Translations under genes and position numbers: made by a program
The notes under the pieces: model-generated
Seen by the model: the letters and a program-made list of their open reading frames with translations, nothing else
Told to the model about the DNA's origin: nothing
The model's database searches: none
From: an uncultured Jannaschia sp.
Lineage (GTDB): Bacteria; Pseudomonadota; Alphaproteobacteria; Rhodobacterales; Rhodobacteraceae
Direction: 5' to 3'
Assembly: GCA_937916365.1 (NCBI GenBank)
Contig: CALFSY010000165.1
Span: 1 to 7,734 of the forward strand
Length of the DNA: 7,734 nucleotides
In this document: piece after piece, positions 1-6,849 of the stretch
Layout of the letters: each line of letters starts with the position of its first letter
How positions within the stretch are numbered: position 1 is the first letter of the stretch

Positions 1-28
1 ACACACACCCCAACCCTGCCTCGCATGT

Positions 29-958
29 TTAAGCGGGTGTGCGTAGCAGGGCGTCTATCGCCGTGCGGGGGGGCATTGCGGCGGCGGCCCCTGATTTGGT
101 AACGGCCAAGGCGCCCGCCGCCATGGCAAACCGCAATGCGGCGTCCAAATCACGCCCTTCGGCCAGGGCGGTGGCAAAGGCGCCGTTAAAGGCATCACCC
201 GCCCCCGTTGTATCTATGGCAGGGCCTGCGGAAAATGGGGGAATGATGCGGCTGCCTTGGTGATCATGGATCAACGCGCCCTTTTCCCCCAAGGTTACAA
301 TCACGGCCCGTTTCACCCCACGCGCCAACAACATTTTTGCCGCCACCGTGGCCTCGGATGCCGAGCCCACGGGGTGACCGGTCAGCAGCGTGGCCTCTGT
401 CTCATTCGGGGTGAGGTAATCACACAACGCCAAAATTCGGTCGGGGATTGCCGCCGCGGGTGCAGGGTTTAGCACAGTGGCGGCCCCTGCCTTTGCCCCT
501 AGATGCAAAAAGGTTTCCGCCGCATCTATGGATTGTTCTAACTGTGTGACGATCACCTTGGCCTGGCCGATCGTGGCCGCATGGGATTGCACATCGGCGG
601 GCGTTAACGCCCCTGCTGCCCCGGGGGTGATGACAATCGCATTTTCGCCCGACCGATCGTCGATAAAAATACCCGCCGCCCCCGTGGGGCGTGCAGCGTC
701 GCGCAGAACCAAAGGCGCCACCCCGGCCTCGGCCCATGTTTGATCGGCGATAGCGGCAAACCCGTCCTGGCCAATGCGGGTGATAAACCCAACCGCACCA
801 CCCGCCCGGGCGGCGGCCACGGCCTGGTTCGACCCCTTTCCCCCAGGCCCAAGGGTGAACCCTGTGCCGATGCGTGTTTCGCCCGCCTTTGGCATTTGAT
901 CGCAGCGAAAGGCCGCATCGACCACAAAAACCCCCAAGATGACGACATCGTGGCGCAT
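29..958 (-). CDS. rbsK: Ribokinase (PfkB-family sugar kinase)
   Basis: Probable cytoplasmic ribokinase, transferring phosphate from ATP to the 5-hydroxyl of D-ribose so that it enters the pentose phosphate pathway. The 309-residue length is normal for the family. Visible PfkB features in order: an N-terminal strand with GVFVVD (residues 9-14), the sugar-binding GGKGSNQ segment (39-45), LNPAPA (163-168), TPNETE (183-188), VTLGEKGA near 221-228, and the ATP/anion-hole signature DTTGAGDAFNG (249-259) with the expected catalytic Asp255. The start is the ATG at 956-958, preceded by a weak GAAAGG (969-974) about 10 nt upstream. It lies 41 nt downstream of the malY-like gene on the same strand, so the two are probably one operon. 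No ribose ABC transporter, rbsD or LacI-type regulator is visible, so the substrate could be another pentose or a nucleoside-derived sugar. Family assignment is firm; ribose specificity is inferred from the family. Confidence 0.92.
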   Translation of the reverse strand: MRHDVVILGVFVVDAAFRCDQMPKAGETRIGTGFTLGPGGKGSNQAVAAARAGGAVGFITRIGQDGFAAIADQTWAEAGVAPLVLRDAARPTGAAGIFIDDRSGENAIVITPGAAGALTPADVQSHAATIGQAKVIVTQLEQSIDAAETFLHLGAKAGAATVLNPAPAAAIPDRILALCDYLTPNETEATLLTGHPVGSASEATVAAKMLLARGVKRAVIVTLGEKGALIHDHQGSRIIPPFSAGPAIDTTGAGDAFNGAFATALAEGRDLDAALRFAMAAGALAVTKSGAAAAMPPRTAIDALLRTPA

Positions 959-999
959 TTTATCTTTGCCTTTCGATATGTTGGTTTTGGTGTGCGGGT

Positions 1000-2178
1000 T
1001 TATTGTAAATCAGCGAACGCGCGCTGTAACCGCGCAACCGCGTCTTCGATCATGAAGCGAGGCATGGCCAAGTTAAAGCGGTTAAAGGTTTCACCCCCTA
1101 CGCCAAAGGCCGATCCACGGGATACACCGATTTGCGCATCATCACGAATGCGGGCGGTTATCTCAGCCTCGTCCATACCGGTTCCGGCAAAATCCACCCA
1201 GGCCAGATATGTTGCCTCAAGCGGCATGGACCAAACCCCAGGGATGGCATTAACGCCCGCATCAAATACGGCGCGATTGCCCTTTAGATAAGCGATTTGC
1301 GCGTCCACCCATTCGGCGCCCGCCGGGGTATAGGCCGCCGTCGTCGCGGCAATACCTATGCTAGAAGGATGATAATCCGTCATGGTCAAACGCCGATGAT
1401 ACGCCGCCCGCAACGTATCGTCGGGAATAATCGCAAAACCGGTGCGAAACCCAGGCAGGTTAAAGGTTTTCGACGCCGCCGTTAAGGTGATTGTTCGGGG
1501 GCGCACGTCCGGGGCGGCCACATCCATCGGCACGTGTTTAGTGCCCGGGCCGGGATAAACCAGATCGGCGTGCACCTCATCAGCAACCAAAAGCAGATTG
1601 CGCCGCTGGCAAAATTCGGCAACCGCGCGCAGTTCGTCCGCCGTCCATACACGCCCCGATGGATTTTGCGGTGAACAAAACAACATAACCTTTACGTTAT
1701 CGTTGATCATTTGGTCGGCCACGTCGAAATCCAACATATAACGGCCCTGTTCCAACCGCATCGGTATTTCGACCGGCCGCCGTTCGGCACGGCGGGTCTT
1801 AAGGCTGAATTCATGGTAGACGGGCGTAAAAAAACATACACCGTCGCCCGGGGCCGTCCAGGTATCAAACACCATTGCTATGGCTTGGCCTAAACCTTGG
1901 GTGGGCACAATCCATTCCGATGCGACACGCCAATCGTGGCGCGTTTCCATCCACCATTGGATGGCGGCACGAAATCCAGGATCGTCATAACCATACCCAA
2001 AGGCGCCATGTTGAACCTGGGCGCGCAACATCTCGATCACAGGGGGGGCGGTGGCAAAATCGGAATCGGCCACCCACATGGGCAACCCTTCGGCAGGGTC
2101 GACACCTGTTGCGGCCTGCATCTGGCCCCACTTGGTGCAATCGGTGTGTTGCCGCCCGATGTCTTGGTCGAAACTCAT
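1000..2178 (-). CDS. malY: MalY/PatB-type PLP-dependent C-S lyase / aminotransferase
   Basis: A fold-type I PLP enzyme of the MalY/PatB group, whose known members cleave cystathionine or cysteine to thiol or sulfide, pyruvate and ammonia. The 392 residues are full length. Visible features: the N-terminal CTKWG (14-18) and LPMWVADSDF (32-41) typical of this group, FFTPVYHEF (116-124) with the PLP-stacking aromatic, CSPQNPSGRVW (168-178), VADEVHADLVY (198-208) with the PLP-pyridine Asp200, AASKTFNLPG (234-243) with the Schiff-base Lys237, and RFNLAMPR (367-374) with a probable carboxylate-binding Arg374. The ATG at 2176-2178 is preceded by a clear AAGGGA ribosome binding site (2186-2191) with 7-nt spacing. 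It is divergent from def and followed by rbsK. Cystathionine beta-lyase activity (a MetC-like role) is the usual annotation, but the group also includes regulators and other C-S lyases, so the exact substrate is open. Confidence 0.87.
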   Translation of the reverse strand: MSFDQDIGRQHTDCTKWGQMQAATGVDPAEGLPMWVADSDFATAPPVIEMLRAQVQHGAFGYGYDDPGFRAAIQWWMETRHDWRVASEWIVPTQGLGQAIAMVFDTWTAPGDGVCFFTPVYHEFSLKTRRAERRPVEIPMRLEQGRYMLDFDVADQMINDNVKVMLFCSPQNPSGRVWTADELRAVAEFCQRRNLLLVADEVHADLVYPGPGTKHVPMDVAAPDVRPRTITLTAASKTFNLPGFRTGFAIIPDDTLRAAYHRRLTMTDYHPSSIGIAATTAAYTPAGAEWVDAQIAYLKGNRAVFDAGVNAIPGVWSMPLEATYLAWVDFAGTGMDEAEITARIRDDAQIGVSRGSAFGVGGETFNRFNLAMPRFMIEDAVARLQRAFADLQ

Positions 2179-2310
2179 GGCGTTTTCCCTTATCCGTTTT
2201 ATTGATACTGCGTTTAAGTGTGATGCACGCTAGCGGGTTGACCAAAATGCGCAAGGGCGGCGTTGGGCCACCTGTTGCACGCGATCGTGCCTTGGCCTAT
2301 GTCAACGGCG
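2179..2310. promoter_or_regulatory. Divergent malY / def intergenic region
   Basis: This 132-nt spacer must carry the promoters of both the malY-rbsK and def-fmt units. On the malY side a good ribosome binding site is visible (AAGGGA on the minus strand, 2186-2191). On the def side there is no Shine-Dalgarno-like sequence before the preferred ATG at 2311. A weak candidate promoter, TTGCAC (2275-2280), 17 nt, TATGTC (2298-2303), would start transcription almost at that ATG, but it matches the consensus in only about half the positions. No convincing sigma-70 boxes were found for malY. Confidence 0.4.
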
Positions 2311-2835
2311 ATGAAACGCACCATTCTTATTCACCCTGACCCACACCTAAAAAAAATCGCACCGCCGGTTGACGATGTCTCCGATGATTTGCGCCGTTTG
2401 GCCGATGATATGTTGGAAACAATGTATCATGCCCCCGGTATCGGGTTGGCGGCGCCGCAGGTGGGGGAAAATACGCGCCTAATTGTGCTAGATTGCGAAA
2501 AAGAAGAAAATGCACCACCGCGCCCGATTGCCATGTTCAACCCTGAAATTTTGGCGGCGTCTGACGAATTGGCCACCTATAATGAGGGGTGCCTTTCCAT
2601 TCCGGACATTTATGCCGATGTTGATCGTCCGGCCCAAGTGACAGTGCGTTGGATCGACCGAAACGGACAGGAACAGCAAGAGGATTTCAAAGGTCTGTGG
2701 GCCACATGCGTGCAACATGAAATCGATCATTTGAACGGTAAGTTATTTATCGATTACCTTACCCCTTTGAAGCGGCAGATGATCACGCGCAAGATGGTCA
2801 AACTAAAGCGCGACCGCGACCGCGAAACGGCATGA
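2311..2835 (+). CDS. def: Peptide deformylase
   Basis: Metal-dependent deformylase that removes the N-formyl group from nascent proteins at the ribosome exit. All three signature motifs are intact, numbered from the ATG at 2311: motif 1 GIGLAAPQ (43-50), motif 2 EGCLS (92-96) and motif 3 HEIDH (136-140). Cys94, His136 and His140 should bind the metal and Glu137 should be the catalytic acid/base. The 174-residue length fits. I chose 2311 because MKRTILIHPDP is the usual N-terminus of the alphaproteobacterial enzyme. An in-frame ATG at 2299 (adding MSTA) is a realistic alternative; a TTG at 2263 is not family-like. No good ribosome binding site precedes any of these. fmt lies 67 nt downstream on the same strand, the classic def-fmt pairing. 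Only one def copy is present, whereas I recall tandem copies before fmt in several relatives. Confidence 0.95.
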   Translation: MKRTILIHPDPHLKKIAPPVDDVSDDLRRLADDMLETMYHAPGIGLAAPQVGENTRLIVLDCEKEENAPPRPIAMFNPEILAASDELATYNEGCLSIPDIYADVDRPAQVTVRWIDRNGQEQQEDFKGLWATCVQHEIDHLNGKLFIDYLTPLKRQMITRKMVKLKRDRDRETA

Positions 2836-2902
2836 GTGCGGCGATAAATCCGGCCCATGCGTCTTGCCGCGCATCGTATCATGCCATGCCAAGGGATGAT
2901 TG

Positions 2903-3826
2903 ATGCGCCTTATTTTTATGGGCACACCGGATTTTTCGGTCCCCGCTCTTAATGCATTGGTTGCCGCGGGCCATGACATTGCGGCGGTGTATTGCCAACC
3001 ACCCCGCCCCGCCGGGCGCGGAAAACACCCCCGCCAAAGCCCCGTTGAAACACGGGCACGCGATTTCTCTTTGCCTGTTCAGCATCCACACAGCATGAAA
3101 GACCCCACCGCGCAGGCCGAATTTGCCGCCTTTGGTGCAGAGGCGGCGGTGGTCGTCGCCTATGGATTGATCCTACCGCCATCGGTGTTGGCCGCGCCCG
3201 TGCGGGGATGTTTGAACATCCACGCCAGCCTGTTGCCCAGGTGGCGCGGGGCGGCCCCGATCCAGCGGGCAATCATGGCAGGTGATACCGAAACCGGCGT
3301 GTGCATTATGCAAATGGCCCAGGGGCTTGATACCGGCCCTGTGTTAATGCGCCGTGCGATCGCCATTCAGGCGCAGGATACCGCCGGCGATCTGCATGAC
3401 CGGCTTCGCATTTTAGGCGCTGATATGATTGTGGACACGCTGAACCGGATTGACACCTTGCCGTCCATTCCCCAATCAACGACGGGGGTCACCTATGCCC
3501 ATAAAATCGACAAGGCCGAGGCACGGGTGGATTGGACCAAACCCGCCGCTGAGGTCGACCGCCAAATCCGCGGTTTATCCCCATCCCCCGGGGCGTGGAC
3601 ACGGATTGGGGGGAAACGGGTAAAGTTTTTGCGTAGCCGTGTAAAAGATCATGATCGGCAGGGCACACCAGGCCAGGTTTTGGCGGGATTGCACATTGCA
3701 TGTGGCACGGGCATCGTTGAGATCCTGGCCCTACAGCCAGAGGGAAAGGCCGCGATGCCCGCTGCCGCTTATCTGCACGGCACACCGGTGGCTGCGGGGG
3801 TGGTTTTAGACAGCGGCGATATGTAA
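2903..3826 (+). CDS. fmt: Methionyl-tRNA formyltransferase
   Basis: Transfers a formyl group from 10-formyltetrahydrofolate to Met-tRNA(fMet), making the bacterial initiator tRNA. The 307 residues form the standard two-domain protein. The N-terminal formyltransferase domain starts RLIFMGTPDFSVPAL (2-16), has the PAGRGK loop (36-41), and carries the catalytic triad Asn105 and His107 in CLNIHASLLP and Asp143 in GLDTGP. WRGAAPIQRAI (114-124) follows the active site. The C-terminal OB-like tRNA-binding domain starts near KIDKAEARVDW (201-211). The start is the ATG at 2903, 6 nt after a clear AAGGGA (2891-2896); the TTG one codon upstream (2900) is less likely. It is probably co-transcribed with def. 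It is convergent with tsaD, with 24 nt between the stop codons. Confidence 0.96.
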   Translation: MRLIFMGTPDFSVPALNALVAAGHDIAAVYCQPPRPAGRGKHPRQSPVETRARDFSLPVQHPHSMKDPTAQAEFAAFGAEAAVVVAYGLILPPSVLAAPVRGCLNIHASLLPRWRGAAPIQRAIMAGDTETGVCIMQMAQGLDTGPVLMRRAIAIQAQDTAGDLHDRLRILGADMIVDTLNRIDTLPSIPQSTTGVTYAHKIDKAEARVDWTKPAAEVDRQIRGLSPSPGAWTRIGGKRVKFLRSRVKDHDRQGTPGQVLAGLHIACGTGIVEILALQPEGKAAMPAAAYLHGTPVAAGVVLDSGDM

Positions 3827-3850
3827 ATGGCAGGAACGTAAAGGACGCGG

Positions 3851-4927
3851 TCACGCCTTTGCACCTTTTTTCCCGCCGCCCAATAACGGGGCCGCAGCAT
3901 CATCGAGCGGCCAGCGGGCGCGCGCAGCCAAGGTCATGTCATCCCTCTGCCCCGCCTCAAACGCGCATAAACCGGCAAACGCGATCATCGCGGCATTATC
4001 GGTGCATAATGCCAAAGGCGGGGCCACAAACGGCACATTGCCCGCAACGGATTGTAAACGTGCGCGCAATGTTTGATTGGCGCCAACCCCGCCTGCCACC
4101 GCAAAGGCCGTTATGCCCGGAACCATAGCCAGGGCACGGGCGGATTTTTCAACCAAAACATCGGCCACGGCGGCCTGAAACGCGGCACACAAATCCGCAC
4201 GATCCTGTTGCGTTAACCCACCTTTTGCAGCGATCACATCATTGCGGGTGCGCAATACGGCGGTTTTTAGGCCGGAAAAGCTCATGTCGCACCCTATGCG
4301 ATCCAAAAGCGGGCGCGGCAAATCAAATCGTGCGGCATCCCCGCTATGCGCGGCCTGTTCAACGGATGGGCCGCCGGGCTGTGATAGGCCTAACATACGG
4401 GCAACTTTATCAAACGCTTCGCCCGGGGCGTCGTCAATGGTGCCGCCCAAACGGCGAAAGGTTTGCGCGTCTTCGACATGCAGAAATTGGCAATGCCCCC
4501 CCGATACCAACAGCATGAGATAGGGAAACCGCACCCCATCGGTTAACACCGGGGTCAACGCATGACCAGCCAGATGATTAACACCAACCAAAGGTTTGCC
4601 AAGGCCCAGGGCCAACCCCTTTGCCATCATCACCCCGGCCAAGACACCCCCCATCAAACCCGGCCCCGCCGTTACCGCGATGACATCAATATCGGCGTAT
4701 GTATGGGCCGCCTTGGCCAATGCCCGTTCAATGGCAAGGTCAAGTTTTTCGCAATGGGCGCGGGCGGCGATTTCGGGAACCACACCGCCAAAGGTTGCGT
4801 GCAAATCGGTTTGATCCCAAACCACCGACGATACCACATCGGCGCGCCCCGCCCCGCCCCGCAAAACGGCCGCGGCGGTGTCATCGCAGCTCGACTCTAA
4901 CCCCAAAACGGTAATTGCGCGCGCCAT
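3851..4927 (-). CDS. tsaD: tRNA N6-adenosine threonylcarbamoyltransferase TsaD (Kae1/Gcp)
   Basis: Universal Kae1/TsaD protein that, with TsaB and TsaE, transfers threonylcarbamoyl from TC-AMP to A37 of ANN-decoding tRNAs (t6A), supporting accurate decoding. Formerly annotated as O-sialoglycoprotein endopeptidase. Its 358 residues are full length. ASKHA-fold motifs seen: GLESSCDDT (9-17), GGVVPEIAARAH (47-58), NHLAGH (117-122) with metal ligands His118 and His122, LLVSGGH (139-145), TIDDAPGEAFDK (163-174), SFSGLKTA (216-223), VAGGVGANQTLR (277-288) and CTDNAAMIA (308-316) with the metal ligand Asp310. The C-terminus ends in a short basic Lys/Ala tail. The ATG (4925-4927) has only a weak GGGG-type ribosome binding site. 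It is divergent from hemD and convergent with fmt. In relatives I would expect gpsA-type genes downstream of tsaD; here fmt abuts instead. Confidence 0.97.
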   Translation of the reverse strand: MARAITVLGLESSCDDTAAAVLRGGAGRADVVSSVVWDQTDLHATFGGVVPEIAARAHCEKLDLAIERALAKAAHTYADIDVIAVTAGPGLMGGVLAGVMMAKGLALGLGKPLVGVNHLAGHALTPVLTDGVRFPYLMLLVSGGHCQFLHVEDAQTFRRLGGTIDDAPGEAFDKVARMLGLSQPGGPSVEQAAHSGDAARFDLPRPLLDRIGCDMSFSGLKTAVLRTRNDVIAAKGGLTQQDRADLCAAFQAAVADVLVEKSARALAMVPGITAFAVAGGVGANQTLRARLQSVAGNVPFVAPPLALCTDNAAMIAFAGLCAFEAGQRDDMTLAARARWPLDDAAAPLLGGGKKGAKA

Positions 4928-4944
4928 AAAGCCCCGTTGTTAAG

Positions 4945-4964
4945 CCCTGTTGTCACAGACAGGG
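4945..4964. promoter_or_regulatory. Inverted repeat between tsaD and hemD
   Basis: CCCTGT (4945-4950) and ACAGGG (4959-4964) are a perfect 6-bp inverted repeat around an 8-base centre. It lies inside the 59-nt divergent intergenic region and overlaps the candidate -35 box of hemD (4950-4955). An outer pair, GCCCC (4931-4935) and GGGGC (4962-4966), could form a competing stem. It could be an operator shared by the two promoters, or chance; no T-run follows, so it is not a terminator. Confidence 0.3.
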
Positions 4965-4978
4965 GCGTCGCATACCAT
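4950..4978 (+). promoter_or_regulatory. Candidate hemD promoter, possibly giving a leaderless mRNA
   Basis: TTGTCA (4950-4955; 5 of 6 matches to the sigma-70 -35 consensus) is followed by exactly 17 bases and TACCAT (4973-4978; 4 of 6 matches to the -10 consensus). Transcription would start about 7 bases after the -10, near 4985, within a base or two of the hemD ATG at 4987. This agrees with the absence of a Shine-Dalgarno sequence before hemD. The prediction is by eye and unscored. Confidence 0.35.
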
Positions 4979-4986
4979 CCGATTTG

Positions 4987-5709
4987 ATGCCTGACAACGC
5001 AAAGCCTTTGATCCTGCTAACACGTCCGCAAAACGCATCCGAACGATTCGGCGCAATGTGCCGCACTGCATTCGGGGATGCGGCTGATGTTGTTATTGCG
5101 CCGCTGATGGCCATCATTCCAATGCCCGCCGATTTGAACCTGATGGATGCAAACGGCCTTATATTTACATCAGCGGCGGCGGTTGAGGTATATGCGCGTA
5201 TCACAACCCGGCGCGATTTACGGGCGTGGTGCGTGGGGGATCATACGGCGGACAGGGCACGCGCCATCGGTTTGACCACGCAAACAGCGGGCGGCACAGC
5301 ACAAGATTTGTTAGACCTGATTTTGGCAGAACACCCCCACGGGCGCTTGGTTCATTTGCATGGGCGGCATGTGCGGGTTGATATTGCGGGGCGGTTGCGG
5401 GCCGCAGGCCACCGCGCCGAAGGTGTTGCAATCTATGACCAATGCGCAATACCCCCCGATCGCACATTTCACACCACGTTGCAGACAAACAGGCGCATCC
5501 TTGCGCCCCTTTTTTCACCGCGCAGCGCACAAATATTTGTCAGGGCCGTGACATCCCCGCCTAAAAACACCTTGCACACCATTGCATTCAGTTCGGCGGT
5601 GGCCGCGCATCTGCCCGCTTCTTGGCAACACCGTACCGTCATCGCCCACGCCCCCAACGCCCGCGCGATGATTGAAAAGATGCAGGGGCTGATCACACGC
5701 CAAGGATGA
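4987..5709 (+). CDS. hemD: Uroporphyrinogen-III synthase
   Basis: Cyclises hydroxymethylbilane to uroporphyrinogen III with inversion of ring D, the branch point to heme, siroheme, cobalamin and bacteriochlorophyll. HemD proteins diverge strongly, but the pattern is clear over 240 residues: LLTRP (10-14), the first-domain GLIFTSAAAVEVY (57-69), the inter-domain hinge CVGDHTADRAR (82-92), HLHGRHVRVDIAGRL (123-137), VAIYDQ (147-152), LFSPRSAQIF (175-184), IAFSSAVAA (199-207) and a C-terminal IAHAPNARAMIE (219-230). The start is the ATG at 4987; the TTG at 4984 just before it is less likely. No ribosome binding site is visible, consistent with the leaderless promoter suggested here. hemD is divergent from tsaD, but the mitofilin-like (COG4223) and hemY-like genes I would expect after hemD in Rhodobacterales are absent. 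Instead it ends one base from a convergent aminotransferase gene. Confidence 0.9.
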   Translation: MPDNAKPLILLTRPQNASERFGAMCRTAFGDAADVVIAPLMAIIPMPADLNLMDANGLIFTSAAAVEVYARITTRRDLRAWCVGDHTADRARAIGLTTQTAGGTAQDLLDLILAEHPHGRLVHLHGRHVRVDIAGRLRAAGHRAEGVAIYDQCAIPPDRTFHTTLQTNRRILAPLFSPRSAQIFVRAVTSPPKNTLHTIAFSSAVAAHLPASWQHRTVIAHAPNARAMIEKMQGLITRQG

Positions 5710-5710
5710 A

Positions 5711-6823
5711 TCATACCCCTTTACGTGCCGCCGATAAGGCCAGCGGCAGCGCCGCTTCAAACGCATCCAACGCAAGGTCCGGCCCACAGGACACCCGAAT
5801 CGTCCGGTTAAGCGGCGCAACGGACGGCATACGCACGAAAACCCCTTGATCCAATAGGGCGTTAAGAACAGCGGTGGCAAACGCCCCATCACCGCCACAA
5901 TCAATGGCAACAAAATTTGCCGCCGATGGCAACGGCGTTAAATCATGCGTCTGCGCAATGGCGGTGATGCGGTCACGCGCAGCGGCAATGCGGGATACTG
6001 TGCAGGTAAGATAGGTTTGATCGTCTAACGCGGCCAATGCGCCCGCCTGCGCGATGCGACCCACCCCGAAATGATTGCGGATTTTGTTAAATGCAGCGGC
6101 AAATCCCGCCTCGGCCAGGGCATAGCCCACGCGCAAACCTGCCAAGCCATAAGCCTTGGAAAACGTGCGAAATCGGATCACACGCGGATGATTTGGATCA
6201 AACGGCGGGATTGTGCCGGACGGGGCAGTATCGGCATAGGCCTCGTCCAACGCCAAAACTGTGCCTTTGGGCAAATGATCCACCATCCGGCGCACGGTGA
6301 CGGCGGAGTGCCAACTGCCCATTGGGTTGTCGGGATTGGCAAAATAAATCAATTTCGCCCCCACCCGCCGCGCCGTCGCCATCAACGCTTCGGGATCTTC
6401 GTGGTCGTTGGTGTAGGGCACCTTGTGCAAGATGCCGCCGTATCCGGCCACGTGGTAGGTAAATGTTGGATACGCGCCGTCGGATGTGACGACCGCATCC
6501 CCCGGGGCCACAAGCAAGCGCACCAAATACCCTAAAAGACCATCTATCCCTTCGCCCACAACGACATTTTCGGGGGCGCACCCATGGTGGCGGGCCAACG
6601 CATGGCGCAGATCGTGCGCCTCTGGGTCGCCATACATCCACGTTTCACCGGCGGCCTGGGCCATGGTGGCAATGGCATTCGGGGATGGGCCAAAACCGCT
6701 TTCGTTTGCGCCTAGGCGGGCCTGAAACCCCGCGCCGCGCGCCCGTTCCTGGGCCTCTGGCCCAACAAAGGGGATTTTTGCAGGCAGGTTTTGCACCAAT
6801 TCGGTGTAGTATGGATTGGTCAT
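5711..6823 (-). CDS. HisC-like PLP-dependent aminotransferase
   Basis: A class I/II fold-type I aminotransferase of the histidinol-phosphate aminotransferase superfamily (COG0079-like), 370 residues, full length. Visible motifs: the N-terminal LGANESGFGPSP (37-48), YGDPEAHDLRHAL (64-76), VVVGEGIDGLL (87-97), FANPDNPMGS (161-170) with the PLP-binding Asn166, LDEAYAD (192-198) with Asp193 and Tyr196, the Schiff-base Lys223 in TFSKAYGLAGLRVGY (220-234), and a substrate-carboxylate Arg343 in TIRVSCG. The ATG (6821-6823) has a strong GGAGG ribosome binding site (6828-6832). The ANES...FGPSP N-terminus recalls a HisC-like subgroup separate from biosynthetic HisC, and no his gene is nearby. It may act on histidinol phosphate, an aromatic amino acid or another amine; I therefore give no gene symbol. 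Its stop codon is one base from that of convergent hemD. Confidence 0.85.
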   Translation of the reverse strand: MTNPYYTELVQNLPAKIPFVGPEAQERARGAGFQARLGANESGFGPSPNAIATMAQAAGETWMYGDPEAHDLRHALARHHGCAPENVVVGEGIDGLLGYLVRLLVAPGDAVVTSDGAYPTFTYHVAGYGGILHKVPYTNDHEDPEALMATARRVGAKLIYFANPDNPMGSWHSAVTVRRMVDHLPKGTVLALDEAYADTAPSGTIPPFDPNHPRVIRFRTFSKAYGLAGLRVGYALAEAGFAAAFNKIRNHFGVGRIAQAGALAALDDQTYLTCTVSRIAAARDRITAIAQTHDLTPLPSAANFVAIDCGGDGAFATAVLNALLDQGVFVRMPSVAPLNRTIRVSCGPDLALDAFEAALPLALSAARKGV

Positions 6824-6827
6824 GACA

Positions 6828-6832
6828 CCTCC
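6828..6832 (-). promoter_or_regulatory. Strong ribosome binding site of the HisC-like gene
   Basis: GGAGG on the minus strand, 4 nt before the ATG at 6821-6823. It fixes the start codon of the aminotransferase gene and is the best Shine-Dalgarno sequence in the window. Confidence 0.7.
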
Positions 6833-6849
6833 AGCGATAGGATGACAAC

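Noticed and set aside
22..31. The 10-mer CGCATGTTTA occurs at 22-31 and again at 7032-7041, both near gene ends.
   Set aside because: Too short to be a meaningful repeat, and the flanks do not match.
4..41. CACACCC (4-10) and GGGTGTG (35-41) inverted repeat around the rbsK stop, as an rbsK terminator.
   Set aside because: The loop is 24 nt and no T-run follows on the minus strand.
740..1291. 183-codon plus-strand ORF, and similar long ORFs at 1875-2339 and 6071-6535.
   Set aside because: They lie antisense to well-supported rbsK, malY and the HisC-like gene and have no recognisable domain; GC-rich coding DNA routinely gives such open frames.
2857..2874. ATGCG/CGCAT inverted repeat in the def-fmt gap.
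   Set aside because: Only 5 bp, no T-run, and def and fmt are expected to be co-transcribed.
2900..2905. TTG at 2900 as the start of fmt, and likewise TTG at 4984 for hemD.
   Set aside because: An ATG directly follows each, giving the family-typical N-terminus; for fmt the ATG also has the better ribosome binding site spacing.
3839..3871. Possible terminator between convergent fmt and tsaD (AAAGG...CCTTT arms, then six T on the plus strand).
   Set aside because: The stem is short with mismatches and the T-run is five bases from it and encodes the Lys tail of TsaD; too weak to call.
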